Of a stretch of DNA of 51,161 bases, positions 40,349-48,140 are shown piece by piece. Where the stretch lies: NCBI GenBank assembly GCA_050329415.1, contig JBHJOS010000085.1, positions 1-51,161 of the forward strand, given 5' to 3'. Under the pieces are notes generated by a model. It saw nothing but the letters and a program-made list of their open reading frames with translations, was not told the DNA's origin and searched no databases. Origin of the DNA: JANNOG01 sp050329415 (GTDB taxonomy: Bacteria; Actinomycetota; Actinomycetes; Actinomycetales; JBBAYJ01). Each line of letters starts with the position of its first letter. Position 1 is the first letter of the stretch. A program made the position numbers and the translations under genes.

Positions 40349-41767
40349 CTACGGTGCCCCGGGAACCGGAGCCACGAGGGAGTCGCGCACGATGTCGTAG
40401 CGGCGGGCCTCGACGGTCGCCCAGTCCTCGCCGACGATCCCGCCGGTGCTGTCGGAGTTGGGGTTCCAGGACCAGTAGGCGAAGCCGGCACCGGTCTCGT
40501 CCAGGTATTCGACGAGACGGGGCATCCATTCCCGGTCAATGGGGTCGTCCAGCGTGCTGCCGAACTGGCCTACGAGGACGGGGGCGATGCCGTCCTCCAG
40601 CAGGTAGCCCCACTGTTCGCGCCAGAAGGGGCGCAGGGTGTCGGGGAAGTCCCGGTCGACGAGCCACGGTTGCTCACTGGACACGCTCGTCCCGTAGTCC
40701 TGGGTGGCGTACACGAGCTTGTCGGTGGCGGCGAGTGTGACGGGCCGATCGCCGGCCTGTGACAGGTTTCCGCCCCACCACCCGCAGGTCTCGTCGGGGT
40801 TCTCCGGCCCGGGACTGCCGCCGGAGACACAGCTCACGCCCTGGACGACGACGAGCCAGTCCGGGTTGACCTCGTGAATGGCGTTGCCGGCGCGCTCGGC
40901 CGCCAGCCGCCAGTCCCGCCGCGGGTCGTCGCACCCCCAGCACGCACCCGCGGGTTCGGACGACCGCCCTTCGGCATGGGGGCTGTTGTGGAGGTCGGCC
41001 CCGATGACGACGGGGTTCCCGCGGTACCTTTCGGCGAGCACCTGCCAGTTCTCTATCCAGTCGGACTCGGGGACATCCTCGGTGTACCAGAGTGCGGTTT
41101 GCGAGGACGGAGTCGGGCTGTAGCGATTGAGCAGGACCCGCATGCCCCGGTCGCCGGCGCGCTCGACGACCCTGTCGAGGATCTCCAGCGAGGTGAGGCC
41201 GACGAGGTCGCCGTTCGACGTCCGGTTAATGTTGGTCGGGGTGGCCCCGGGCTCGACCATGCCGTCGGCGTACGGGACCCGGATGGTGTTGAAACCGAGA
41301 CTCGCCATCTGGTCGATCTGGTCGGTCCAGGGCTGGTCAGACCACAGGCCGTGGAACGTCTGGTCTTCCGTCTCGTTGCCGAACCAGTTGATCCCGGTGA
41401 GCCGCACGACATCGCCGTTCTCGTCGACCAGCTGGGTTCCGTTCGCGCTGAGGTACCCCTGGCCGGTCCCTCGGGCGAGAACGATGTCGGCCGGACCCGT
41501 GACCGCCGGATTCGGGTCCGCCGTGGTGGACGCCCGGGTCACCGAGGCCAGGGTCGGGGACTCCGTCACGGCAAGGGACCTCTGGCTGGTGCCGGAGAGG
41601 ACCGGCGTCGTGGTTGCGGGCGGGGGTGCGGGCGCTGCGACGGAGCCGGACCCTTGGCTCGGCCAGATGCCTCCGAGGGGACCGGCGAGCAGAGCGACCG
41701 TCAGGCCGGCGACACCAATCGCGAGCGCCGGAAGAGGCGCACGGATCTTGGGTGTGTCGGTAGCCAT
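40349..41767 (-). CDS. Secreted GH5-family protein lacking both catalytic glutamates
   Basis: A 472-residue exported protein. A signal or anchor segment (PALAIGVAGLTVALLAGPLGG) is followed by a Thr/Ala/Pro/Ser linker (to about 90) and a GH5 cellulase fold: VRLTGINWFGNET, GFNTIRVPYADGM, VIGADLHNSPH, WRLAAERAGNAIHEVNPDWLVVVQGV, WWGGNLSQA, APVLVGQFGS, WSWNPNSDSTGGI. In active GH5 enzymes the acid/base is the Glu of an NEP motif and the nucleophile the Glu of a GEF motif. Here they are Ser262 (NSP) and Gln401 (GQF); the usual His of the SPHxY segment is also Gln. The rest of the fold is well kept, pointing to a pseudo-enzyme, perhaps a glucan-binding protein. Start 41767 has AGAGG six bases ahead. 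Confidence 0.87.
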   Translation of the reverse strand: MATDTPKIRAPLPALAIGVAGLTVALLAGPLGGIWPSQGSGSVAAPAPPPATTTPVLSGTSQRSLAVTESPTLASVTRASTTADPNPAVTGPADIVLARGTGQGYLSANGTQLVDENGDVVRLTGINWFGNETEDQTFHGLWSDQPWTDQIDQMASLGFNTIRVPYADGMVEPGATPTNINRTSNGDLVGLTSLEILDRVVERAGDRGMRVLLNRYSPTPSSQTALWYTEDVPESDWIENWQVLAERYRGNPVVIGADLHNSPHAEGRSSEPAGACWGCDDPRRDWRLAAERAGNAIHEVNPDWLVVVQGVSCVSGGSPGPENPDETCGWWGGNLSQAGDRPVTLAATDKLVYATQDYGTSVSSEQPWLVDRDFPDTLRPFWREQWGYLLEDGIAPVLVGQFGSTLDDPIDREWMPRLVEYLDETGAGFAYWSWNPNSDSTGGIVGEDWATVEARRYDIVRDSLVAPVPGAP

Positions 41768-42087
41768 GTCCGCCCTCTCCTCCTGTGCCCACGAGTCCGC
41801 CGACCGTCTTCGCTGCGACCAGGGCCTCTTCGGCCGCGGGGGCGCGTTCGAGGTCGGCACGGTGTGGCGTGGACGCTTCTTTCCGCTGTCGTGCGGGGTG
41901 TCCTCATGCGTGACGTCCACGGTGGCGCGCCCAGCCCGTCACGTGATGTCGGCCGGAATCTCGGCAACTGGCACGCGCAACCCTCGTGGGCGCTGGGGGC
42001 AGCCGGCGGGGCCTCGACGCCCTGGCCGTGCCGCCGGCCACGAGCTTGACCTTGGCACCGTGACAACGTCTGTACTGGGTCGAGGAG
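41768..42087. other. Divergent region before the HEAT gene
   Basis: About 320 bases without a gene. The right end holds a candidate promoter (42046-42076) for the HEAT/MerR-HEAT pair and a GAGGAGG immediately before the GTG start. Confidence 0.45.
42046..42076 (+). promoter_or_regulatory. Candidate promoter of the HEAT/MerR-HEAT pair
   Basis: TTGACC (42046-42051) and TGTACT (42071-42076) are separated by 19 bases, slightly long for a housekeeping promoter; 11 bases then remain to the GTG at 42088. Confidence 0.35.
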
Positions 42088-42918
42088 GTGGTCCCGATCG
42101 ACAGGGCGAACGCCACGCCACAGCAGGAGCCCCCGGGTGCTCGGGTCCTGGCTGCCGACGACCCGTCGGTTCGGCTGCGGGCGGTGCTGGCGCTGGGTTC
42201 GCACCCCGACCCGAGCCTGCTGGAGGCGCTGATCGAGCGGTGCGCCGTCGAGGCGGACTTCTTCGTTCGGGACATGCTGTCCTGGGCGTTGCTCCGGTTG
42301 CCCGCGGACGTCACCTTGCCCCGGCTCCGGCGGGAGCTCGACTCGGGGCGGAGCCAGGCGCGCAGCCAGGCGCTGCACACGCTGTCCAAGATCAAGGACC
42401 GGAATGCCTGGGAGTGGACAACTCGCGACATGCTGCGCGACCCCGACGACGACGTCGCGCGGACCGCGTGGCGCGTGGCGGCCGTGCTCGTGCCGGACGA
42501 CGAGAACGAGAAGCAGGGCTTGGTCGACGAGCTGGTCGAGCAGCTCGGTCGTGGCGATCGCGCGTTGCGGTTGAGCCTGAGCCGGGCGCTGGTCGGCCTC
42601 GGCGAGATCATCACTCCCGCCCTGGAGCGGGCCGGGTCGAGTCCGGATCCGCAGGTGAGGGCGCATGCCCGGGCGACCGAGCTGCTCCTGACGGACCCGG
42701 AGGCCGCTTTCGACGCGTCCGTCACAGAGGCGGAGCGGATCGACCGGATGGGTCCGGAGCGCGCAGTCGCCGCGGACACGGCGGCAGCGGCGGCCCGGAC
42801 GGCCAGCCGGACGGGCAACCAGGCGGGCACCACGACCGGGGCGGAGCCGACCGACGCGGAGCCGACCGACGCGGAGCCGACCGCCGACACCCAGGCCGCG
42901 GAGCGCGTCCAGTGCTGA
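42088..42918 (+). CDS. HEAT-repeat protein
   Basis: A 276-residue protein made of helical HEAT repeats (about residues 22-215): units such as DPSVRLRAVLALGSHPDPSLLEALIERC, SQARSQALHTLSKIKDR, and VARTAWRVAAVLVPDDE. Such solenoids bind other proteins. The last 50 residues are Ala/Thr-rich and include a tandem AEPTD repeat. Its 3' end overlaps the MerR-HEAT gene by seven bases (GTGCTGA), so the two are co-translated. The start is GTG 42088, the only candidate after an in-frame stop; GAGGAGG touches it, so initiation may be leaderless-like. Function unknown. Confidence 0.75.
   Translation: MVPIDRANATPQQEPPGARVLAADDPSVRLRAVLALGSHPDPSLLEALIERCAVEADFFVRDMLSWALLRLPADVTLPRLRRELDSGRSQARSQALHTLSKIKDRNAWEWTTRDMLRDPDDDVARTAWRVAAVLVPDDENEKQGLVDELVEQLGRGDRALRLSLSRALVGLGEIITPALERAGSSPDPQVRAHARATELLLTDPEAAFDASVTEAERIDRMGPERAVAADTAAAAARTASRTGNQAGTTTGAEPTDAEPTDAEPTADTQAAERVQC
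42841..42883. repeat. 15-bp tandem repeat in the HEAT gene
   Basis: GCGGAGCCGACCGAC occurs twice perfectly and a third time for 13 bases, encoding AEPTD-AEPTD-AEPT near the C-terminus. A likely length-variable tail. Confidence 0.65.
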
Positions 42919-43919
42919 TCGGCGAGGTCGCCCGCCGCAGCGGAGTCAGTGCCCGGATGCTTCGGCACTACGACTCACGCGGGCTGGTGCAACCGACCGG
43001 ACGCACCGTCAGCGGCTACCGCGAGTACTCCCCCGAAGACCTCCGCAGGCTCTTCCACGTGGAGTGCCTGCGAAGCCTCGGGCTGTCGCTGAGGCAGATC
43101 GGCCGTGCGCTCGAGGACCCGGACTTCACGCCGTCCGCTCTGGTCGGCGACCTCGTCAGGCGGACGGAGGAACGCCTGGCGAACGAAGACGAGCTGCTGG
43201 AACGCCTTCGCACCGTCGACGCGTCGGGACCCATCGGCTGGCAGGACGTCCTGCGGATCGTCGCACTCATGCGGGCACTGGGCTCGGCGAGCCCCGCCCG
43301 CAGGCAGCAGGCCGTTCTGTCGCCGTCGGCAGGCGGGGCGGTCCCCGCCGCCGTGCTGGCGCGTGCGGTCCTCGCCGAGGCCGACCCGCACGTCGCAGGT
43401 GCCTTGCGCTGGGCGCTGGCACGGGCCGGCGGCGACGCCATGACCACCCTGGCTGTCGGTGCGCAGGCGAACGACGTCGACGTCCGACGCCGCGCGGTCC
43501 ACGCGATCAGCGAGATTCCCGAGTCACCCGACGCGACCGCAGTGCTGGTGGACGCGCTGAGCGACCCGGACAGCGTGGTGCGCGGCCATGCCGCCCTGGC
43601 ACTGGGCCGCCGCGGCGTGTCCGCGGCCCTGCCAGTCCTGGTCCGCATGGTGGTAGAGGGCACCCACGACATCGACGCGGCGGAGGCGCTCGCCAGATTG
43701 TCGCAGGACCCTGAACGTGCCGACCGCGTGGTCACCGCACTGGTGGACGAGCTGGCCGCACCGTCCGCGACCTCCGCAACACGCAGCCGCCTGACCCAGG
43801 CACTGGTCGAACTGTCGGGAAGCGGCGCGCTGACCGCCTTGCGGCGACTGGCGACCGACGACGACCGCGCCATCGCGCGGGTCGCCTCGGCCCATCTGCC
43901 GGCCCCTGACGACCGCTGA
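42912..43919 (+). CDS. MerR-type regulator fused to HEAT repeats
   Basis: A 335-residue protein. Residues 1-70: MerR winged helix (IGEVARRSGVSARMLRHYDSRGLVQPTGRT ... GYREYSPEDLRRLFHVECLRSLGLSLRQIGRAL), then a coiled helix (ERLANEDELLERLRTV). Residues about 125-335: HEAT repeats (DVDVRRRAVHAISEIPESPDATAVLVDALSDPDSVVRGHAALALGRRG). The sensing part of an ordinary MerR protein is thus replaced by a protein-binding solenoid. Overlaps the HEAT gene by seven bases; a direct contact between the two solenoids is plausible. GTG start, with no good ribosome-binding site, as expected for coupling. Confidence 0.85.
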   Translation: MLIGEVARRSGVSARMLRHYDSRGLVQPTGRTVSGYREYSPEDLRRLFHVECLRSLGLSLRQIGRALEDPDFTPSALVGDLVRRTEERLANEDELLERLRTVDASGPIGWQDVLRIVALMRALGSASPARRQQAVLSPSAGGAVPAAVLARAVLAEADPHVAGALRWALARAGGDAMTTLAVGAQANDVDVRRRAVHAISEIPESPDATAVLVDALSDPDSVVRGHAALALGRRGVSAALPVLVRMVVEGTHDIDAAEALARLSQDPERADRVVTALVDELAAPSATSATRSRLTQALVELSGSGALTALRRLATDDDRAIARVASAHLPAPDDR

Positions 43920-44029
43920 GCCTCGGCCCGGTCTTCGACGTGCAGTGACGGAGCAGGCCGCCGCCACGCCGAACAGGTGCATGTCGGTCGGCGGGCGGCA
44001 GACGGCCGCGTCCGGGACCCTGGGTGAGA

Positions 44030-44926
44030 TCAGCCGAAGCGACCCGAGATGTAGTCGCGGGTCCGGGTGTCGACAGCCTCCTCGAACAGCTTGGCGGTCT
44101 CGTCCATCTCGACCAGCCGTCCGAAGCGGTTGTCCGTCTCCTGGTCCAGTTCAGCCGTGAAGAAGGCCGTGCGGTCGCTCACCCGCAGCGCCTGCTGCAT
44201 GTTGTGGGTGACGATGACGATGGTGTAGTCGTCGCGCAGCTCGAACATGAGGTCCTCGATCGCCCGGGTCGAGATCGGGTCCAGTGCGGACGCCGGCTCG
44301 TCCATGAGAATGACCTCGGGCCTGACGGCCAATGCCCGGGCGATGCACAGCCGCTGCTGCTGCCCGCCGCTGAGGCTGTAGGCGTTCTGCTTGAGCTTGT
44401 TCTTGACCTCTTCCCACAGCGCGGCGCGCTTGAGCGAGGTTTCGACCAGCTCGTCCAGGTTGTCCTTCATCCCGGTCACACGGGGGCCGAACGCGATGTT
44501 GTCGTAGATCGACTTGGGGAACGGGTTGGGCTTCTGGAACACCATCCCGATCCGCCGGCGCACCTCGACCGGGTCGACGCCCCTGGCGTAGAGGTCGTGC
44601 TCGTGGAACCTGAGGGTGCCGGTGACCCGGGCGCTGGGGATGAGGTCGTTGGTCCGGTTGAAGCAGCGGAGGAACGTCGACTTGCCACACCCGGACGGGC
44701 CGATGAAGGCGGTGATCTCGCGTTCGTAGATCTCCATCGAGACGTCGACCAGAGCCGGCGCGACGCCGTAGTGCACGGCGACGTCCTGCGCGGTGAAGAC
44801 GGCAGTGCGGGCGCCGGACCCGGGCCTCCTGGAACCGGCGAACTCGCGCGCGGCGAGCCTGATCCCCCCGGTGCCGGTGCCGGTGCCGGTGCCGGTGGCG
44901 GGAGCCGTGGCTTCGGAGTCAGTCAT
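44030..44926 (-). CDS. pstB: Phosphate ABC transporter ATP-binding protein
   Basis: A 298-residue ATPase of the high-affinity phosphate importer. Walker A GPSGCGKST, Q-loop FQKPNPFPKSIYDN, signature LSGGQQQR, Walker B VILMDEP and the switch THNMQQA are all present. The first 45 residues are an extra, variable extension that contains a four-fold GT repeat. Last gene of pstSCAB; it starts nine bases after pstA. No phoU follows; the next gene is convergent. Confidence 0.97.
   Translation of the reverse strand: MTDSEATAPATGTGTGTGTGGIRLAAREFAGSRRPGSGARTAVFTAQDVAVHYGVAPALVDVSMEIYEREITAFIGPSGCGKSTFLRCFNRTNDLIPSARVTGTLRFHEHDLYARGVDPVEVRRRIGMVFQKPNPFPKSIYDNIAFGPRVTGMKDNLDELVETSLKRAALWEEVKNKLKQNAYSLSGGQQQRLCIARALAVRPEVILMDEPASALDPISTRAIEDLMFELRDDYTIVIVTHNMQQALRVSDRTAFFTAELDQETDNRFGRLVEMDETAKLFEEAVDTRTRDYISGRFG
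44870..44893. repeat. Hexanucleotide repeat in the pstB N-terminus
   Basis: Four perfect GGTGCC units (reading GGCACC on the coding strand) plus a degenerate fifth encode a Gly-Thr run in the non-conserved extension of PstB. A slippage-prone tract. Confidence 0.65.
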
Positions 44927-44935
44927 GAGCGTCCC

Positions 44936-45841
44936 TCACTGCTTCTTCGAGTAGCGGTACCGGATGACGATCGCAACGGCGTTCATGAGCAGCAGGATGA
45001 CCATGAGCACGACGATGGCCGACGCCGCGACCTCGACCTGGAACTCCTCCTGGGGTCGCTTCACGAAGTCGAAGATCTGGACGGGGAGGGCCGAGAAGGG
45101 CTCGAACAGATCCCACGGCGCAGTGTCGGTCCGACGTGAGAGCACGGCCCCCACCACGAGGATCGGTGCCGTCTCACCGACGGCCTGGGACACCGCCAGG
45201 ATGGTGCCGGTCAGCGTGCCGGGCATGGCTGCCGGCAAGGTCTGGCGGAAGGCCGTCTGGACCGGGGTGGCACCCAGGGCGAGGGAGCCGGTCCTGATCT
45301 CCTGAGGGACCGACCGCAGCGCCTCCCGAGTGGCCACGATGATCACGGGGAGGACCAGCAGTGTAAGGGTCATGGCCCCGGCGAGCAGTGACCGGCCGAA
45401 CCCGAGGAAGTTGACGAACAGCGAAAGCCCGAGCAGGCCGTAGATGACCGACGGCACGCTGGCGAGATTGGTGATGTTCGCTTCGAGGACCTGGTTGAAG
45501 CGGTTCTTGGTCGCGAACTCCTGCAGATAGATGGCAGCGCCCACCCCGAGGGGGAACGTGAACAGTGCCGTGAGGAGCAGCAGCGAGAGGGACCCGGTGA
45601 TCCCGTTGCGCACGCCGGTCTGGTCGGCGAACCGGGACGGGTAGGTCGTCAGGAACTCCCACGACAAGCCGGGGATTCCGGCGACGGTGAAGTCGAGGAT
45701 CAGGATGACGAGCACACCGAGCGTGACGACGATCGCCGACAGCAGAACTATTTCGACGGCTCGTTCCGCAGCGGAACGGCGCGCGTTCCCTCGCAGCGCC
45801 GCAGATTCCAGCGTCGACCGCGGGCTGGACATGAGGGTCAT
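44936..45841 (-). CDS. pstA: Phosphate ABC transporter permease PstA
   Basis: A 301-residue permease with six membrane spans and the binding-protein-dependent transport EAA loop (EALRSVPQEIRTGSLALGATPVQTAFRQTLPAAMPG). NGITGSLSLLLLTALFTFPLGVGAAIYLQEFA is the characteristic PstA/PstC entry to the domain. Start overlaps the pstC stop (TGATG). Alternative in-frame start at 45832. Confidence 0.96.
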   Translation of the reverse strand: MTLMSSPRSTLESAALRGNARRSAAERAVEIVLLSAIVVTLGVLVILILDFTVAGIPGLSWEFLTTYPSRFADQTGVRNGITGSLSLLLLTALFTFPLGVGAAIYLQEFATKNRFNQVLEANITNLASVPSVIYGLLGLSLFVNFLGFGRSLLAGAMTLTLLVLPVIIVATREALRSVPQEIRTGSLALGATPVQTAFRQTLPAAMPGTLTGTILAVSQAVGETAPILVVGAVLSRRTDTAPWDLFEPFSALPVQIFDFVKRPQEEFQVEVAASAIVVLMVILLLMNAVAIVIRYRYSKKQ

Positions 45842-46818
45842 CAGTACGCCTCCCGGAAGCGTCGGGCGAGCCGCATCGCGATGTAGTTGACCGTGAAGGT
45901 CAGTATGAAGAGCAGAGCCCCCACCGCGAACAGAGACTGGTAGACCACCGACCCGCGCGGCGACTCACCGCCGATCGCCTGGACTATGTACGCGGTCATG
46001 GTCTGAACCTGCTGGAACGGGTTCGCCGTCGGGACGTCGACCGGGGGGAGATTGCCCGCCGCGACGGACACGATCATGGTCTCGCCGATCGCCGCGCCGA
46101 ACGCCAGCAGGCAGGCCGACACGATCCCCGACAGGGCGGCGGGGAAGACGACCCGCAGCGACACGTGGCGTTTCGTGGCGCCGAGGCCGTAGGCGGCGTT
46201 GCGGAGGTCGCGCGGGACGGCGGTCATCGCGTCCTCGGAGATCGAAGCCACGGTGGGCACGAGAAGCACACCCACGACGATGCCCGCACTGAAGGCATTG
46301 AAGATCGGGACCAGATCCTGGCCGAAGACGCCCTGGAGGAACGGGGTCACCAGGGTGAGGGCGAAGTAGCCCAGCACGATGGTCGGCATGCCCGCGAGCA
46401 GCTCGAGGATCGGCTTGACCGTGCGCCGGACCTGCGGTCGCGCGTACTCGGAGAGGTAGATCGCCGAGGCGAGTCCGAACGGGATCGCGACGAGCAGGGC
46501 GATCCCCGTGATGAGCAGGGTGGAGTTGAGCAGCGGAAGCACGCCGAGGCGGAACGCCTCGCTCTCGGGACCCGTGAAGGGGCGCCACGCGTCGTCCGTG
46601 AAGAACTCCAAGAGCGAGACCCCGGGGATGGCGAAGAGGGTGATCGCCTCCTCGAAGAGCACGATGACGATGCCCACCGTGGTCACGAGGGTGACGGCGG
46701 CGCAGAGTCCGAGCAGGACCTTGGCGGCACTCTCCGGTACGTGGCTCCGGGAGGACACGAGAGGTGGTGTGGAGCCACCGCCCTGAGGTTCGTCGAGTGT
46801 CGGGGGGGACGTCGTCAC
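45841..46818 (-). CDS. pstC: Phosphate ABC transporter permease PstC
   Basis: A 325-residue permease with six spans; EAA loop region DAMTAVPRDLRNAAYGLGATKRHVSLRVVFPAALSG. Start GTG 46818 is preferred over an upstream ATG because GGAGAGG lies five bases ahead of it. It is preceded by a 136-base gap after pstS that holds a strong hairpin. PstC and PstA together form the membrane pore. Confidence 0.95.
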   Translation of the reverse strand: MTTSPPTLDEPQGGGSTPPLVSSRSHVPESAAKVLLGLCAAVTLVTTVGIVIVLFEEAITLFAIPGVSLLEFFTDDAWRPFTGPESEAFRLGVLPLLNSTLLITGIALLVAIPFGLASAIYLSEYARPQVRRTVKPILELLAGMPTIVLGYFALTLVTPFLQGVFGQDLVPIFNAFSAGIVVGVLLVPTVASISEDAMTAVPRDLRNAAYGLGATKRHVSLRVVFPAALSGIVSACLLAFGAAIGETMIVSVAAGNLPPVDVPTANPFQQVQTMTAYIVQAIGGESPRGSVVYQSLFAVGALLFILTFTVNYIAMRLARRFREAY

Positions 46819-46892
46819 GGGAGCCTCTCCGCCGGTTGCCGACCGCGGGCGGTCGATGTGGACAGTGTCGAGGGGAGGTTCGGTGAGATCGC

Positions 46893-46938
46893 GACCGGGC
46901 GGCCGCCGGAGAGGCAAGGGTCCGGCGACCGCCCGGTC
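46893..46938 (-). terminator. Hairpin between pstS and pstC
   Basis: GACCGGGCGG (46893-46902) pairs perfectly with CCGCCCGGTC (46929-46938), with a 5-bp inner stem (CCGGA/TCCGG). Placed right after the pstS stop, it probably stops part of the transcription or protects the pstS mRNA, giving more PstS than permease. Confidence 0.55.
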
Positions 46939-46954
46939 AGCGCTCGGTGGTGCG

Positions 46955-47944
46955 TCAGCCGCCGATGGTCGCGTCGACGGCGGCCTGCGCCTCGGCGATC
47001 TCCTCGTCGGTGGCGGAGATGTAGCCGACGTCCTCGATCACGTCGTTGACGGTCTCGAGGTAGAAGGTGACGTACTCGGCGACCTCGGGCCGGGCGAGCG
47101 CCTCGTTGGAGACGTAGATGAACAGCGGGCGGGTGAGGCCGTAGCTGCCGTCCTGGGCCGCCTCGATGCTGGGTGCGACGCAGCCCTCACCGGCGTCGAA
47201 CTCGACGGCGGTCAGGGTGTCGGTGTTCGCCTGGAAGTAGGCGAACCCGAAGTAGCCCCAGGCGCCAGGGGTGCCCTGGATGCCCTGGGCGATCTGGTTG
47301 TCGTCCTCGGAGGCGTTGAAGTCCTGCCGGGGCTCCTCGATCTCGTTCGGCTCGAGGATCGTCTCGTTGAAGAAGTCGTAGGTGCCCGAGTCGGCGCCCG
47401 GCGCGAAGACCTCGACCGGATCCGCCGGGAACTCGGGGTTGACCTGGTCCCAGCTGCTCACGGGGTCGGGACCCCAGATCGAGATGAGCTCGTCGGTGGC
47501 GAGGCAGGTCACGTAGTCCTGTGCGGGGTTGACGACCATGGTGAGGGCGTCAGTTCCTACCCGGACCTCGGTGTACTCGATGCCGTTCTCTTCGCAGGCG
47601 GCGACTTCGTCGTCCTCGATCGGGCGCGACGCGTTGGAGAGGTCGGTGTCGCCGATCTCGCAGAACCGCTCGAACCCGCCACCGGTGCCGGAGATGCTGA
47701 GGTTGACAACGACGTCGGGCTGGACGGCGGCGAACTCCTCGGAGATGGCGTCGGTGAGCGGACCCACGGTGGAGGAGCCGTCGATGTCGATGGCGCCGCT
47801 GACGGCCTCGTCCATCGCTTCGTCGGTGGCCTCGTCAGCGGTGGTGGCGTCGTCGGCGGCGTCGTCGCCGCCACAGGCGGCGAGGGCGAGGGACAGAACC
47901 AGAGCCGCCGGCACGGCGCCGCGGCTCAGGATCGTGCGCTTCAC
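46955..47944 (-). CDS. pstS: Phosphate-binding lipoprotein PstS
   Basis: A 329-residue periplasm-side phosphate receptor. Signal peptide with lipobox LALAACGG (lipidated Cys near residue 24), an acidic Asp/Ala/Thr-rich linker, then IDIDGSSTVGPLTDAI and GTGGGFERFCEGD-like DTDLSNASRPI, the phosphate-binding segments. Start GTG 47944 has AAGGAGG six bases ahead; a longer frame lacks this. First gene of the pst operon, and a four-unit PHO box lies about 90-130 bases upstream. Confidence 0.96.
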   Translation of the reverse strand: MKRTILSRGAVPAALVLSLALAACGGDDAADDATTADEATDEAMDEAVSGAIDIDGSSTVGPLTDAISEEFAAVQPDVVVNLSISGTGGGFERFCEIGDTDLSNASRPIEDDEVAACEENGIEYTEVRVGTDALTMVVNPAQDYVTCLATDELISIWGPDPVSSWDQVNPEFPADPVEVFAPGADSGTYDFFNETILEPNEIEEPRQDFNASEDDNQIAQGIQGTPGAWGYFGFAYFQANTDTLTAVEFDAGEGCVAPSIEAAQDGSYGLTRPLFIYVSNEALARPEVAEYVTFYLETVNDVIEDVGYISATDEEIAEAQAAVDATIGG

Positions 47945-48032
47945 AGAGAACCTCCTTGGTGGCACCCCGTGGACCGGGGTGTCGATCGCGGACGGCGTGA
48001 CCGTTCCGCGGGAACCTGAGCAGCGCATCCCG

Positions 48033-48076
48033 TTTCACTGAACACCGGATGGCGGGTGGATGAACTTTCGATGAAC
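48033..48076 (-). promoter_or_regulatory. Four-unit PHO box (PhoP-binding direct repeats) before pstS
   Basis: On the minus strand four units follow one another at exact 11-base steps, starting GTTCATC, GTTCATC, CGCCATC and GTTCAGT; three match the GTTCA core and one is degenerate. This is the Streptomyces-type PhoP box. It predicts induction of pstSCAB when phosphate is short. Confidence 0.75.
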
Positions 48077-48140
48077 GACCGATCAGGGGCCCTTCAACCC
48101 CTGGTCGCGAGGTCTCGATCCGGTCACGATATGGGGTCGG

